Positions 1-8,480 of a stretch of 39,446 bases of DNA are shown here, piece after piece; within the stretch, counting starts at the first letter, position 1; every line of letters starts with the position of its first letter. A model generated the notes under the pieces. The model was given only the letters and a program-made list of their open reading frames with translations, made no database searches and had not been told where the DNA came from. The stretch is taken from contig DTRM01000031.1 of NCBI GenBank assembly GCA_012965975.1, positions 1-39,446 of the forward strand. The letters are read 5' to 3'. Source of the DNA: Chromatiaceae bacterium (lineage in GTDB: Bacteria > Pseudomonadota > Gammaproteobacteria > DTRM01). Position numbers and translations under genes: made by a program.

Positions 1-1149
1 CGGCTGCGCGCAGAGCTGGAGGCAAGAAATACGCCGCTGCCTGACGACAGGAAGTTTCTGCGTCAGGTTCTGGAACGTCTGGTCATTGAACACATTCAAC
101 TGCAGCTGGCCGCCAGCACCGGCATCATCGTGGATGATGCCCGACTTGATGTCACGGTTGAAAAAATCGCCCGACAAAATGATTTCAGTATTCAGGAACT
201 TGCCGACCACGTGCGACAAGATGGTTTAAGTATGCTGCAATTTCGCGAGCAATTGCGTACCGAAATCACCATCAAGCAACTACGATCCCGGCACGTTGAA
301 AGTCGCATCAACGTCAGCGAACATGAGATCGATACAATGCTCACGCATGGAAGTAAAACCGGCGCGGATCCCAATGCCGAGTTCCAGTTGCTGCACATTC
401 TGATATCGGTACCGGAAGCCGCCTCATCCGATGAAATCCAGCAGGCCAAGGCACGCGCCACCGAAACCATAGAAAAACTCCGGGGTGGCGAGGACTTTCG
501 CCAAACCGCGATTGCCGTATCCGATGGCCGGCAAGCGCTGAACGGTGGCGATCTGGGCTGGCGCAAGCTGGGGCAGCTACCCACCATTTTCGTCGATGCG
601 GTTACCCAAATGTCGGTCGGTGATATCAGCGATCTGATCCGCAGCGCCAGTGGCTTTCATATTATCAAGGTTGAGGGCGGGCAGATCGAGGAGCGCAAGA
701 TAATCACACAGACACACGCGCGTCATATACTACTAAAAACCGATGCGCTTAATTCCGATCAGCGAGTTCGTGATCGGCTTGTCGATCTGCGCGAACGGGT
801 ATTGCAGGGAGAGGACTTCAATGTCCTGGCCAAGGCCAACTCTCAGGACACCGCATCGGCGATCGATGGCGGTGATCTCGACTGGATGGATCCCGGCAGC
901 TTTGTGCCGGCATTTGAGACCGAAATGAACGCGCTGGATATTGGCCAGATCAGCGCGCCGTTTCAGGCGCGCTTTGGTTGGCACATCGTGCAGGTACTGG
1001 ATCGACGTGATCATGACAGCACCGTTGAATTTAAACGGGCACAGGCGCGAAAACTGCTGCGTAAACGCAAATTGGATGAGGAGTTGAACCTGTGGCTACG
1101 CCGTCTCAGAGATGAGGCTTACGTCGAGTATCGTTCGGCGTCACGCTAG
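1..1149 (+). CDS. surA: SurA periplasmic chaperone / peptidyl-prolyl isomerase (5' truncated)
   Basis: SurA escorts unfolded outer-membrane proteins, including LptD, through the periplasm. The frame is open from base 1, upstream of the GTG that the ORF track uses at 130, so the gene runs in from outside the window. The 382 visible residues compare with about 428 in E. coli, so the signal peptide and the first part of the N-domain are missing. Two parvulin domains are seen: one beginning near FQLLHIL with NGGDLGW, the other beginning THARHILLK with DGGDLDW and FGWHIVQV. The C-terminal helix follows the second domain. The stop lies 10 bases before pdxA, giving the usual surA-pdxA-rsmA order; lptD would be expected just upstream (inference). 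Confidence 0.95.
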   Translation, partial: RLRAELEARNTPLPDDRKFLRQVLERLVIEHIQLQLAASTGIIVDDARLDVTVEKIARQNDFSIQELADHVRQDGLSMLQFREQLRTEITIKQLRSRHVESRINVSEHEIDTMLTHGSKTGADPNAEFQLLHILISVPEAASSDEIQQAKARATETIEKLRGGEDFRQTAIAVSDGRQALNGGDLGWRKLGQLPTIFVDAVTQMSVGDISDLIRSASGFHIIKVEGGQIEERKIITQTHARHILLKTDALNSDQRVRDRLVDLRERVLQGEDFNVLAKANSQDTASAIDGGDLDWMDPGSFVPAFETEMNALDIGQISAPFQARFGWHIVQVLDRRDHDSTVEFKRAQARKLLRKRKLDEELNLWLRRLRDEAYVEYRSASR

Positions 1150-1159
1150 GGAGCCTCTG

Positions 1160-2155
1160 ATGTCTTCCCCCACTATTGTTCTCACGTCGGGAGAGCCCGC
1201 CGGGATCGGCCCGGATCTGTGTGTACAACTGGCGCAAAATCCGCCTGCCAACCTGCGCGTCGTGGTAATGGGCGATGCAACCGTGTTGCAAGATCGCGCA
1301 CAGCGTCTGTCCAAACCATTGATCCTGCGTCCCTATGACCTGCCGCATAACGATACCCCTCTTGCGCCCGGCGAACTCAATCACATCCAGATTGATACGC
1401 GCTGTGCGACCGAGTGCGGGCGCGAAACCCCCGACAATGCTGACTACGTACTGGACATGCTTCGCGCCGCGACGACTGGCTGTGTTGAAGGCAGGTTTGC
1501 AGCGATGGTTACTGGCCCCATCAACAAGGCCATAATCAACGATGCCGGCACCCACTTCAGTGGCCATACTGAGTTTCTGGCACAACTCACCCACGCTACA
1601 TCGGTGATGATGCTGGCAACGGACGACCTCCGGGTTGCTCTGGTCACCACCCATCTGCCGCTTAGCGCGGTAAGTGCGGCCATCACCAAAGAAACGCTTG
1701 CCGAGGTGATTGAAATCGTACACTCGTCACTGCAAACCCAATTTGGGATCGCATCGCCACACATTCTTGTCTGCGGACTCAATCCTCATGCCGGTGAAGG
1801 CGGCCATCTGGGTAGTGAAGAGATCACTACGATTTCACCGGTGATCGAGGCGCTGCGCGCACAGGGCATGAATCTGAGCGGGCCCCTACCGGCCGATACC
1901 GTATTTACAAAACACCGTCTGGCCGATGCCGATGCAGTCATCGCCATGTACCACGATCAGGGTCTGCCCGTACTCAAACACGCGGGCTTCGGGCGTTCGG
2001 TCAACGTGACGCTGGGCTTGCCGATTATACGAACCTCGGTTGATCATGGCACCGCATGCGACCTCGCCGGAACCGGCAAGGCCGATGCCGGTAGCCTCTA
2101 TCACGCGCTGGATATGGCCGCGCTGTTGAGTCGACACGGACAACATCATGGTTAA
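1160..2155 (+). CDS. pdxA: 4-hydroxythreonine-4-phosphate dehydrogenase PdxA
   Basis: PdxA oxidises 4-phosphohydroxy-L-threonine with NAD in the DXP-dependent route to pyridoxal phosphate. The ATG at 1160 gives 331 residues starting MSSPTIVLTSGEPAGIGPD, the expected family N-terminus, and follows a GGGAG ribosome-binding site. The track start at 1112 would run back into surA. Family motifs are intact: VTGPINK, FSGHTEFLA, and histidines in TTHLPL, YHDQGLP and VDHGTA that bind the divalent metal. The 3' end overlaps the rsmA start by 8 bases, suggesting translational coupling. Confidence 0.95.
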   Translation: MSSPTIVLTSGEPAGIGPDLCVQLAQNPPANLRVVVMGDATVLQDRAQRLSKPLILRPYDLPHNDTPLAPGELNHIQIDTRCATECGRETPDNADYVLDMLRAATTGCVEGRFAAMVTGPINKAIINDAGTHFSGHTEFLAQLTHATSVMMLATDDLRVALVTTHLPLSAVSAAITKETLAEVIEIVHSSLQTQFGIASPHILVCGLNPHAGEGGHLGSEEITTISPVIEALRAQGMNLSGPLPADTVFTKHRLADADAVIAMYHDQGLPVLKHAGFGRSVNVTLGLPIIRTSVDHGTACDLAGTGKADAGSLYHALDMAALLSRHGQHHG

Positions 2156-2918
2156 GGCGCGCAAACGATTCGGACAAAATTTTCTGCATGACCCTCGGAT
2201 CATACATAACATCGTCACCCATATTGGCCCACGTAAAGGTGAAACGATTATTGAAATCGGCCCCGGGCACGGCGCGTTAACCGGCCCGCTGTTGGACTAC
2301 GGCGCGCAGGTTGAGGCGATTGAACTCGACCGGGATCTTATTGAGCCGCTGAAAGCACGCTTTGCCGACCGACCATTCAAGATACATAATGCGGATGCAC
2401 TGACCTTTGACTATCACAGCCTGCGCGGCGATGCCCCGCTGCGGATAGTGGGCAACCTGCCCTATAACATCTCGACACCACTGTTGTTTCACCTGTTTTC
2501 CTATAGCCATGATCTGGGTGATTTGCATGTCATGTTACAAAAGGAAGTCGCGCACCGGATTGCTGCCGAGCCAGGCAGTGGCCGCTATGGTCGCCTGTCG
2601 GTCATGGCTCAAGTCCTGTGCCAGGTCGACCTGCTATTTGAAGTAGGCCCTGAATCATTTAAACCCGCACCCAAGGTTGAGTCGGCCGTCGTGCGTATGA
2701 CACCGCACCAAAGCCCACCCGTCGATATCACCTCGATAGATCAGTTTTCAAAACTGGTCGCACAGGCCTTTTCACAGCGGCGCAAGACCCTGCGAAACTC
2801 ACTCAAGACGGTAATGGACGGCGACACCATTGCCTCACTGGATATCGATCCGGTGCGACGCGCGGAGACCCTGTCACTCGAGGAGTTTGCCCGCCTCGCC
2901 AATCACCTTACCCCGTAG
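2148..2918 (+). CDS. rsmA: 16S rRNA dimethyladenosine transferase RsmA (KsgA)
   Basis: RsmA dimethylates A1518 and A1519 in helix 45 of 16S rRNA late in 30S assembly. The 256-residue protein opens with KRFGQNFLHD, carries the SAM-binding motif IEIGPGHGALT and the catalytic NLPYNIST (NLPY) motif, and ends with the helical C-terminal subdomain. The length is near that of E. coli KsgA (273). It overlaps pdxA by 8 bases. Its 3' end overlaps the convergent aminotransferase gene by 11 bases. In E. coli apaG-apaH follow directly; here about 3.8 kb separates rsmA from apaG. Confidence 0.96.
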   Translation: MVKARKRFGQNFLHDPRIIHNIVTHIGPRKGETIIEIGPGHGALTGPLLDYGAQVEAIELDRDLIEPLKARFADRPFKIHNADALTFDYHSLRGDAPLRIVGNLPYNISTPLLFHLFSYSHDLGDLHVMLQKEVAHRIAAEPGSGRYGRLSVMAQVLCQVDLLFEVGPESFKPAPKVESAVVRMTPHQSPPVDITSIDQFSKLVAQAFSQRRKTLRNSLKTVMDGDTIASLDIDPVRRAETLSLEEFARLANHLTP

Positions 2919-4026
2919 CAGCGAGCAATACTTCACAAACGCGATCGACCTGTGCCTCGGTCATGTCGGGAAAGATGGGTAGCGACAAGCTCACTAAAGA
3001 ACACGCCTCGGTAACCGGGAGATCGCCTGGCTTGTACGCTAACGACTCATACACCTCCTGCAGATGTAAGCCGAGCGGATAACACAGGCTCGAGCCAATC
3101 TTCTGCTCGTTCAATCGTGCCCTTGCCGCATCACGCCCTTGCATCCGAATCGTGTACAAATTAAAGGCGTGGAGACCATTGCCCGGTCGTGCGGGCGTGA
3201 TCACATCGCGGTCAGCCAACTGCGCATCATAGCGATCCGCGATACGATTACGCGCAGAAATAGCCTCGTCGATGACCCGCAACTTGATTCTGAGCAAGGC
3301 CGCCTGGATTTCATCCAAACGACTGTTGCAACCGAACTCGACGTGCATGAACGGCGCGCTGGCACCATGATTGCGTAAGCGTCGAATATGTTCTGCAAGC
3401 GCATCGTCATTGGTGGTGATCAATCCGCCATCACCGTAGCACCCCAGCACCTTGGTGGGATAAAAACTGAAACAACCGGTCGCGCCATGACTGCCCACAC
3501 ACGCGCCGTCGTGCCGTGCGCCAAACGCCTGCGCAGCATCTTCGACCACGGCCAGTTTGTGGGTCTCTGCCAACGCGTTCAGCGACGTCATGTCCGCCGG
3601 ATGACCGAACAGATGCACCGGCATGATGGCTCGGGTCTTGCTGGTAATGCGGCTTTCCACTGACACGGGGTCGAGATTAAAACTGACGGCATCAATGTCT
3701 GCAAACACCGGCGTGGCACCGACCAGCGAGATCGACTCGGCAGTGGCAAAAAACGTATACGGCGTTGTGATCACTTCATCGCCGGGGCCAACGCCTAACA
3801 CACGCAGTGACAACACCAGTGCATCGGTGCCATTGGCGACCGATACCGCATGACGAGTCCCGACATAAGCGGCCGCTTCTTCCTCGAACGCAGACACATT
3901 CGGACCGAGAATCCATTGACCTTTACTGCCAGAGACATCGGCGAGCGCAAACCACTCGTCGCGTAAAGCAGAAAACTCCTGCGATAAATCCAGATACGGC
4001 ACGCCTTGTATAGATGCCTCACTCAC
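2908..4026 (-). CDS. DegT/DnrJ/EryC1/StrS aminotransferase, candidate GnnB (UDP-3-keto-GlcNAc transaminase)
   Basis: This is a PLP-dependent sugar aminotransferase of 372 residues starting at GTG. It has NGTDAL for the cofactor phosphate (about 65-70), VEDAAQ with the pyridine-binding Asp163, and SFYPTKVLGCYGDGG with Schiff-base Lys192. The GTG start overlaps the stop of the upstream Gfo/Idh oxidoreductase by 4 bases, so the two are co-translated. A dehydrogenase plus DegT transaminase pair is the arrangement of GnnA-GnnB of Acidithiobacillus ferrooxidans, which convert UDP-GlcNAc to UDP-GlcNAc3N for lipid A. Assignment to that step is inference; a role in another 3-amino sugar (WbpE-like) is possible. 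Family is certain, substrate is not. Confidence 0.9.
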   Translation of the reverse strand: MSEASIQGVPYLDLSQEFSALRDEWFALADVSGSKGQWILGPNVSAFEEEAAAYVGTRHAVSVANGTDALVLSLRVLGVGPGDEVITTPYTFFATAESISLVGATPVFADIDAVSFNLDPVSVESRITSKTRAIMPVHLFGHPADMTSLNALAETHKLAVVEDAAQAFGARHDGACVGSHGATGCFSFYPTKVLGCYGDGGLITTNDDALAEHIRRLRNHGASAPFMHVEFGCNSRLDEIQAALLRIKLRVIDEAISARNRIADRYDAQLADRDVITPARPGNGLHAFNLYTIRMQGRDAARARLNEQKIGSSLCYPLGLHLQEVYESLAYKPGDLPVTEACSLVSLSLPIFPDMTEAQVDRVCEVLLAATG

Positions 4027-4958
4027 TTCGCAATTTCCTCTTTGACACGCATCGCGACCGCCAGTGCCTGCAGTGCCACATGACCATCCACCAAGGGCGA
4101 ATTGCCATTTATAACCGAATCGAGAAACGCCTCAAGCTCCTTGTCCAGTGGCATCTCAGCATCGACGGCAATCTTGTCATGCTCAACCTCAGGCCACTCG
4201 CCATCATCCGCGGGCACCGCTTTAAGCGATTCGATCTGTTGATCAACGAAATTCAAGGCCTCGTAACGATTGTCACCGAACACACGAATGCGACGAAACT
4301 TTTGGTCAGAAACACGACTTGCCGTGATATTGGCAACCGCGCCATTTTCAAACTCAATGCGTGCATTCGCAATATCCGCATGACGGGTAAGCACTGGAAT
4401 GCCTATCGCGGATACCGACTTCACCGGACTATCAATCAATGACAGCGCGATATCGATATCGTGAATCATCAAATCAGTAACCACATCAACATCCGTTGCC
4501 CGTGCAACAAACGGGCTCATTCGGTGCGCCTCAATAAAACGCGGATTGACCGAACGCTCGGCAAGCATTTTAACCCCGGCATTAAAACGTTCCAGATGTC
4601 CGACCTGAAATACAACACCGGCGGCCTCTGCTCGTGCAACCAACGCAGCGGACTCCTCATAGCCCGGTGCAATCGGTTTCTCCATCAAGATATGTATCCC
4701 GGCATCGATGAAGGGTTCCGCGACTTCGCAATGCAAACTGGTCGGCACCACGATACTAACGGCATCAACCCGCTCAATTAACGACTCAGCAGATGCAAAA
4801 ACCTCGCAGCCACAATCATCCGCCACCGTCCGCGCGGTGTCTGCGTCGACATCCACAACGCCCACGAGCTCGGCGGCCTCAAGCCGGGAATAGATCTGCG
4901 CATGAAAACGGCCGAGATAGCCAACTCCGACAACCCCAACCCGAACCGTGTCCCGCAT
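4023..4958 (-). CDS. Gfo/Idh/MocA oxidoreductase, candidate GnnA (UDP-GlcNAc 3-dehydrogenase)
   Basis: This 311-residue protein has an N-terminal Rossmann domain opening with GVVGVGYLGRFHA, the family EKP motif at 93-95, then GHLERFN (120-126) and DLMIHDIDI (162-170), which supplies the catalytic His/Asp region. The GVGYLGxFHA start and GHLERFN resemble, from memory, the homologues found beside lpxA/lpxB in A. ferrooxidans and Geobacter, where the enzyme oxidises the 3-OH of UDP-GlcNAc. It is the first gene of a two-gene unit with the DegT aminotransferase and is divergent from pgl. The substrate is inferred from the pairing and these motifs only; other nucleotide-sugar 3-dehydrogenases remain possible. 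Confidence 0.9.
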   Translation of the reverse strand: MRDTVRVGVVGVGYLGRFHAQIYSRLEAAELVGVVDVDADTARTVADDCGCEVFASAESLIERVDAVSIVVPTSLHCEVAEPFIDAGIHILMEKPIAPGYEESAALVARAEAAGVVFQVGHLERFNAGVKMLAERSVNPRFIEAHRMSPFVARATDVDVVTDLMIHDIDIALSLIDSPVKSVSAIGIPVLTRHADIANARIEFENGAVANITASRVSDQKFRRIRVFGDNRYEALNFVDQQIESLKAVPADDGEWPEVEHDKIAVDAEMPLDKELEAFLDSVINGNSPLVDGHVALQALAVAMRVKEEIAK

Positions 4959-5072
4959 GGTTTTTCCTATCTGATTGATTAACTAGTGAAATGTACCAGA
5001 TTAGGGGGGTAAACTCATGTTGAAAGGCGAAACTGCCGATACGCTAGATATTCACCCCAAGCGATAATCACC

Positions 5073-5846
5073 ATGACTGAATACAGAAAAATTCAAATTC
5101 TTACTGATGCCGATCAGGTCAGCCGCGTAGCGGCCGAACAGTTCGTTGAACTGGCAAGACGGGCCCATGCCGAAGACCGTGATTTCTTTGTCGCGTTATC
5201 CGGAGGCTCAACCCCAAAACGGATGTATGAGTATCTGGCAGAGGCCGACTCGCGTGACGCCGTCAACTGGGAGCGTGTGCAAATCTTCTGGGGGGATGAG
5301 CGTTATGTGGATGCCGACCACGCCGACAGCAATCAACGCATGACCCGTGAGGCGTGGCTTGATCATATTTCCATCCCAAAAGAGAATATTCACCCCATTA
5401 CCAATCAGGCTAATTCACCTGAGGTCGATGCCGCTGACTATGCCAACACTATCCAGGCGCTGGTGCCGACCAATAGATTCGATTTACCAGAATTTGATTT
5501 GGTTCTACTCGGGCTCGGATCCGATGGCCATACGGCCTCTTTGTTTCCGGGAACCGATGCCGTCGATGAGACCGAGAAATTTGTGACGTATGCCGCCCCC
5601 GAAGGTCAAAACAGCCCCCGCATCAGCATCACCTTTCCGGTGATCAACGCGGCGCGTCGTATCATTCTTTTGGTCGCTGGCGACAACAAGAAACAAGTGG
5701 TCAAACGTACCTTGATGGGAAGCAAACAGGAGCAATCGTTACCAATAGATAAACTGCGCCCCAGTGGGGAACTACTGTGGTTGCTGGATACCAGTGCGGG
5801 CTCGGGATTAAGCGATACGGTGGGTACCAACGCGGCCTCGTTTTAA
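5073..5846 (+). CDS. pgl: 6-phosphogluconolactonase
   Basis: Pgl hydrolyses 6-phosphoglucono-1,5-lactone in the oxidative pentose phosphate or Entner-Doudoroff pathway. The 257-residue DevB/SOL-type protein has the signature FVALSGGSTPKRMYEYL near the N-terminus, VQIFWGDERYVD, and GLGSDGHTASLFPG with the conserved catalytic-region His. It stands alone here: neither zwf nor edd is in the window, and it is divergent from the oxidoreductase gene. The spacing to the 3' end of the convergent small membrane protein is a 4-base overlap. No strong Shine-Dalgarno is visible before the ATG. Confidence 0.94.
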   Translation: MTEYRKIQILTDADQVSRVAAEQFVELARRAHAEDRDFFVALSGGSTPKRMYEYLAEADSRDAVNWERVQIFWGDERYVDADHADSNQRMTREAWLDHISIPKENIHPITNQANSPEVDAADYANTIQALVPTNRFDLPEFDLVLLGLGSDGHTASLFPGTDAVDETEKFVTYAAPEGQNSPRISITFPVINAARRIILLVAGDNKKQVVKRTLMGSKQEQSLPIDKLRPSGELLWLLDTSAGSGLSDTVGTNAASF

Positions 5847-6070
5847 CCCCAACCTGTATTGTTTTCTATCCAACGAAAACACAGGCCATACCATAGTGTC
5901 ATCGACACCATCATCGCGAGCCAACTCCAATCCTCAAGATAGTAAGAGACCGGCAAGCACACCACGGTCGCCAATACCGCCAGCATGACCAGCGTCCGCG
6001 CACCTTTGCGCGTTTCTATATTCATCAACCCGAGAAAAACCCAAAGTGGCATATCCTTGGTGCGTTCCAT
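5843..6070 (-). CDS. Small inner-membrane protein, function unknown
   Basis: I do not recognise this 75-residue protein. It has a short charged N-terminus (MERTKDMPL, then NIETRKGARTL) and two hydrophobic segments, about residues 27-44 and 48-63, that look like a transmembrane hairpin. AGGAG precedes the ATG by about 10 bases, which supports translation. It overlaps the end of pgl by 4 bases tail to tail. The ankyrin gene lies 41 bases upstream on the same strand, so the two may be co-transcribed. Confidence 0.6.
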   Translation of the reverse strand: MERTKDMPLWVFLGLMNIETRKGARTLVMLAVLATVVCLPVSYYLEDWSWLAMMVSMTLWYGLCFRWIENNTGWG

Positions 6071-6111
6071 GATTCAGTATCTCCTGTTACTCCAACTACG
6101 CCATAGCCACG

Positions 6112-6588
6112 CTACTGGGCAGGCTCCTCGGCAGCTACTTCCACGGCACCCGCATCTTCCAATATCTTCACTATCGCCTCGTTACCGGCTCGGGTAGCGC
6201 GCGACAACGCAGTATTATTGTTGTTGTCCTTGGCGTTCACATCGGCGCCAGTAGTAATCAATATCGACACCACCGAGGCATGACCAAATGCAGCGGCATC
6301 CATCAGCGCAGTCGCGCCGTTGTCATCCGCCAGATTGACATCGGCGCCGGCCGCCAACAAGCGCTTAAGCACGCCGGTGTTACCAAAAAATGCTGCCGCC
6401 ATCAATGCGGTGCGCCCCCGTGGGGCCTTGGCATTGGCGTCCACGCCCGACCCTAGCAGGGAATCAACCTTGGTCAGACGCCCATTTCCGGCCGCAGAAA
6501 CCAGATCGTTCGCTGAATCCAGCGCACTGACCGCCAGCGGCAACGTAAATATCGCTAAAATAACGAGTGAAATCGCGCGTTTTATCAA
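6112..6588 (-). CDS. Exported ankyrin-repeat protein
   Basis: The 158-residue protein begins with a typical signal peptide (MIKRAISLVILAIFTLPLAVSA, cleavage likely after SA near residue 22). Three to four ankyrin repeats follow, with clear GRTALMAAAFFGN, GATALMDAAAFGH and NNTALSRATRAGN units and GADVN turns. It is therefore a small periplasmic or surface protein-interaction module. The start codon is TTG at 6588, preceded by GGGG six bases away; no better ATG exists upstream in frame. The binding partner is unknown. It is divergent from apaG. Confidence 0.85.
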   Translation of the reverse strand: MIKRAISLVILAIFTLPLAVSALDSANDLVSAAGNGRLTKVDSLLGSGVDANAKAPRGRTALMAAAFFGNTGVLKRLLAAGADVNLADDNGATALMDAAAFGHASVVSILITTGADVNAKDNNNNTALSRATRAGNEAIVKILEDAGAVEVAAEEPAQ

Positions 6589-6641
6589 CTTTTTCCCCGG
6601 TTTTTTATGATCCGAAGCACAGGATAGCGAGATAAGAGCTA

Positions 6642-6669
6642 TTGTACAGCCCCCTTTTGGCCATAATTT
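6642..6669 (+). promoter_or_regulatory. Possible sigma70 promoter of apaG-apaH
   Basis: TTGTAC (6642-6647) and TAATTT (6664-6669) are separated by 16 bases and lie about 45 bases before the apaG start. The -35 is good and the -10 is only fair. This is inferred from sequence alone. Confidence 0.35.
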
Positions 6670-6715
6670 CGTCCTACACTTGCTTTGGCGCGGAGATTTC
6701 AGGGAAACTATGCGT

Positions 6716-7099
6716 ATGAGTACTGAAAGCCCCTATAACATCGAAGTCGAAGTCGACATCAATTACATTGAAGCCCAGTCTGTGCCTGATGCCCAGCGGT
6801 TCGTCTTTGCCTATACCATAACCATCCACAACAGCGGTTCAATAGCCGCGCGTCTGCTAACCCGTCATTGGGTCATCACCGACTCCAACGACAAGGTTCA
6901 GGAGGTCCGCGGTGACGGCGTTGTCGGCGAAACCCCCCATCTAAACCCCGGGGAGTCGTTTCGTTACACCAGCGGCACCATTCTGGAAACCCCGGTGGGT
7001 CGCATGGAAGGCAGTTATCAGATGGAAGCAGATGATGGTGTAACGTTTGATGCTGAAATCATGCCGTTTTCACTGGCCATTCCTCGCACACTGCACTAG
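6716..7099 (+). CDS. apaG: ApaG (CorD) protein
   Basis: ApaG is a small immunoglobulin-fold protein associated with Co2+/Mg2+ sensitivity; its biochemical role is unsettled. The sequence matches the family throughout: YIEAQS, RFVFAYTITIHN, LLTRHWVITD, VQEVRGDGVVGE, PGESFRYTSG and PVGRMEGSYQM. I chose the ATG at 6716 (127 residues) because AGGGA lies about 10 bases upstream and the length matches E. coli ApaG (125); the ATG at 6710 would add two residues. The track start at 6680 lies inside the probable promoter region. It is followed by apaH 34 bases on, as in E. coli. Confidence 0.93.
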   Translation: MSTESPYNIEVEVDINYIEAQSVPDAQRFVFAYTITIHNSGSIAARLLTRHWVITDSNDKVQEVRGDGVVGETPHLNPGESFRYTSGTILETPVGRMEGSYQMEADDGVTFDAEIMPFSLAIPRTLH

Positions 7100-7133
7100 C
7101 CAGAATGATTCGTGAATAGGCCGGGCTAACGGT

Positions 7134-7967
7134 GTGAGCGTCTATGCGGTCGGTGACATTCAAGGCTGTCACCCACAACTTCAACGACTGCTGGACAAAC
7201 TTCACTTCGATCCCGCGGCTGACCAACTCTGGGTGGTTGGCGATCTGGTCAATCGTGGCCCTGATTCACTGGCAGTACTGCGCTTCATACGTTCGCTCGG
7301 CGATTCGGTTCGCTGCGTGCTCGGCAATCACGACCTTCATCTCCACGCCGTCGCGTTGGGACACCGGCAACACTGTCACCGTAACGACACCATTGATGAG
7401 ATCCTGACCGCACCGGATCGCGACGAGTTATTGCATTGGCTGCGTCAGCAACCGATGATGCACTCCGATGATTCTATCGGCTATCACATGATTCACGCGG
7501 GTCTGCCACCGCAGTGGGACAAGCAGCAGGCAATGAGCTGCGCCCGCGAAGTCGAACAGGCCTTACGCGCAGACAACTACGCGGACTATTTTAGCGGCAT
7601 GTATGGAAATGATCCTGTTCGGTGGTCTAACGATCTATCGGGGATGCGGCGACTGCGATTTATTACCAATTGTTTTACCCGGCTGCGCTATTGCACTCAC
7701 GACGGCGAACTGGATCTGGAAGAAAAAGGTGCGCCCGGCACACAAAAGGCAGGCAGCGTGCCCTGGTTCGAAGTACCTGATCGACGCAGCGCGGACATGG
7801 ATATTGTCTTTGGCCACTGGTCGACATTAGGCTTTCGTAACGAACACGGAGTGGTTGCGCTTGATACCGGTTGTCTATGGGGTGGCTCGCTAACCGCCGT
7901 CAAGCTGGATAACACACGACACCGCGTGTCCATCGACTGTCCCGGCGCACAGTCCCCCGATCTGTAG
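7134..7967 (+). CDS. apaH: Symmetrical bis(5'-nucleosyl)-tetraphosphatase ApaH
   Basis: ApaH splits Ap4A into two ADP and in enterobacteria also removes Np4 caps from RNA. The 277-residue metallophosphatase starts with GTG (MSVYAVGDIQGC) and has the three expected metal-site blocks: GDIQGC, GDLVNRGPDS and GNHDLH. C-terminal FGHWSTLGF and ALDTGCLWGG are also typical. The gene follows apaG and ends one base before the stop of the convergent 2OG oxygenase gene. The ribosome-binding site is weak. Confidence 0.95.
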   Translation: MSVYAVGDIQGCHPQLQRLLDKLHFDPAADQLWVVGDLVNRGPDSLAVLRFIRSLGDSVRCVLGNHDLHLHAVALGHRQHCHRNDTIDEILTAPDRDELLHWLRQQPMMHSDDSIGYHMIHAGLPPQWDKQQAMSCAREVEQALRADNYADYFSGMYGNDPVRWSNDLSGMRRLRFITNCFTRLRYCTHDGELDLEEKGAPGTQKAGSVPWFEVPDRRSADMDIVFGHWSTLGFRNEHGVVALDTGCLWGGSLTAVKLDNTRHRVSIDCPGAQSPDL

Positions 7968-7968
7968 T

Positions 7969-8463
7969 CTAATCTGTAGGAGCGGGGTAAGGCCCAACAT
8001 TGATGCCGATCGACAGGCGCAGATGGTCGCTGTTATTTCGCGTCACTTCGTGCTCACAGGTCGGATCAAAACAAACCAGCAGGCCAGCGACCGGTTCAAT
8101 CACAAGCGGGGACGCCTCCGTATACAGTAGTAGGTTCCCCGAATCTTCTGGGACGCACAGATAATATACCGCGGACAACAACTCATCATCGTCATCATGG
8201 CGATGACGCGTGGTGGTATGCCCTAGGCCCATGGCGTTGAACCAGAAACCGGCCTGTAACTTGTCCGTTGGCACACCTGTTTGATCTGCGGCACGGGCAA
8301 TCACCCGATCCAGAATCTGCGATACCTCCGGAATTCGGTGTTTCGAAATATAGGTATTTTCATAACGGCCCAAAAAATAATGGGTCTTGCGGGTATCAAC
8401 GTCATCACATAACTGCTGATAACGACGCAGCAATGATCGATTGAGGCCATCGAGACCGGCCAA
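7969..8463 (-). CDS. Putative Fe(II)/2-oxoglutarate-dependent oxygenase
   Basis: The 164-residue protein has a cupin-like 2OG oxygenase core. It contains WFNAMGLGHTTTRHRHDDDD with candidate iron ligands (H87/H89 and a following Asp), SAVYYLCVPEDSGNLLLY, then CFDPTCEHEV with the distal ligand His138 and Arg149 in HLRLS for 2-oxoglutarate. This pattern resembles the 2OG-FeII_Oxy_5 / prolyl-hydroxylase-like group. The likely start is TTG at 8463 with AGGA four bases before it; no ATG is available in frame up to the preceding stop. It begins 18 bases beyond the cupin gene stop and is the last gene of the rlmI-lgt-thyA-folA operon. The substrate is unknown. Confidence 0.72.
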   Translation of the reverse strand: MAGLDGLNRSLLRRYQQLCDDVDTRKTHYFLGRYENTYISKHRIPEVSQILDRVIARAADQTGVPTDKLQAGFWFNAMGLGHTTTRHRHDDDDELLSAVYYLCVPEDSGNLLLYTEASPLVIEPVAGLLVCFDPTCEHEVTRNNSDHLRLSIGINVGPYPAPTD

Positions 8464-8480
8464 TACTTCCTGCTGGACGA

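Noticed and set aside
1106-1723. 205-codon minus-strand ORF opposite pdxA
   Set aside because: Shadow of pdxA; the plus-strand frame carries all PdxA motifs.
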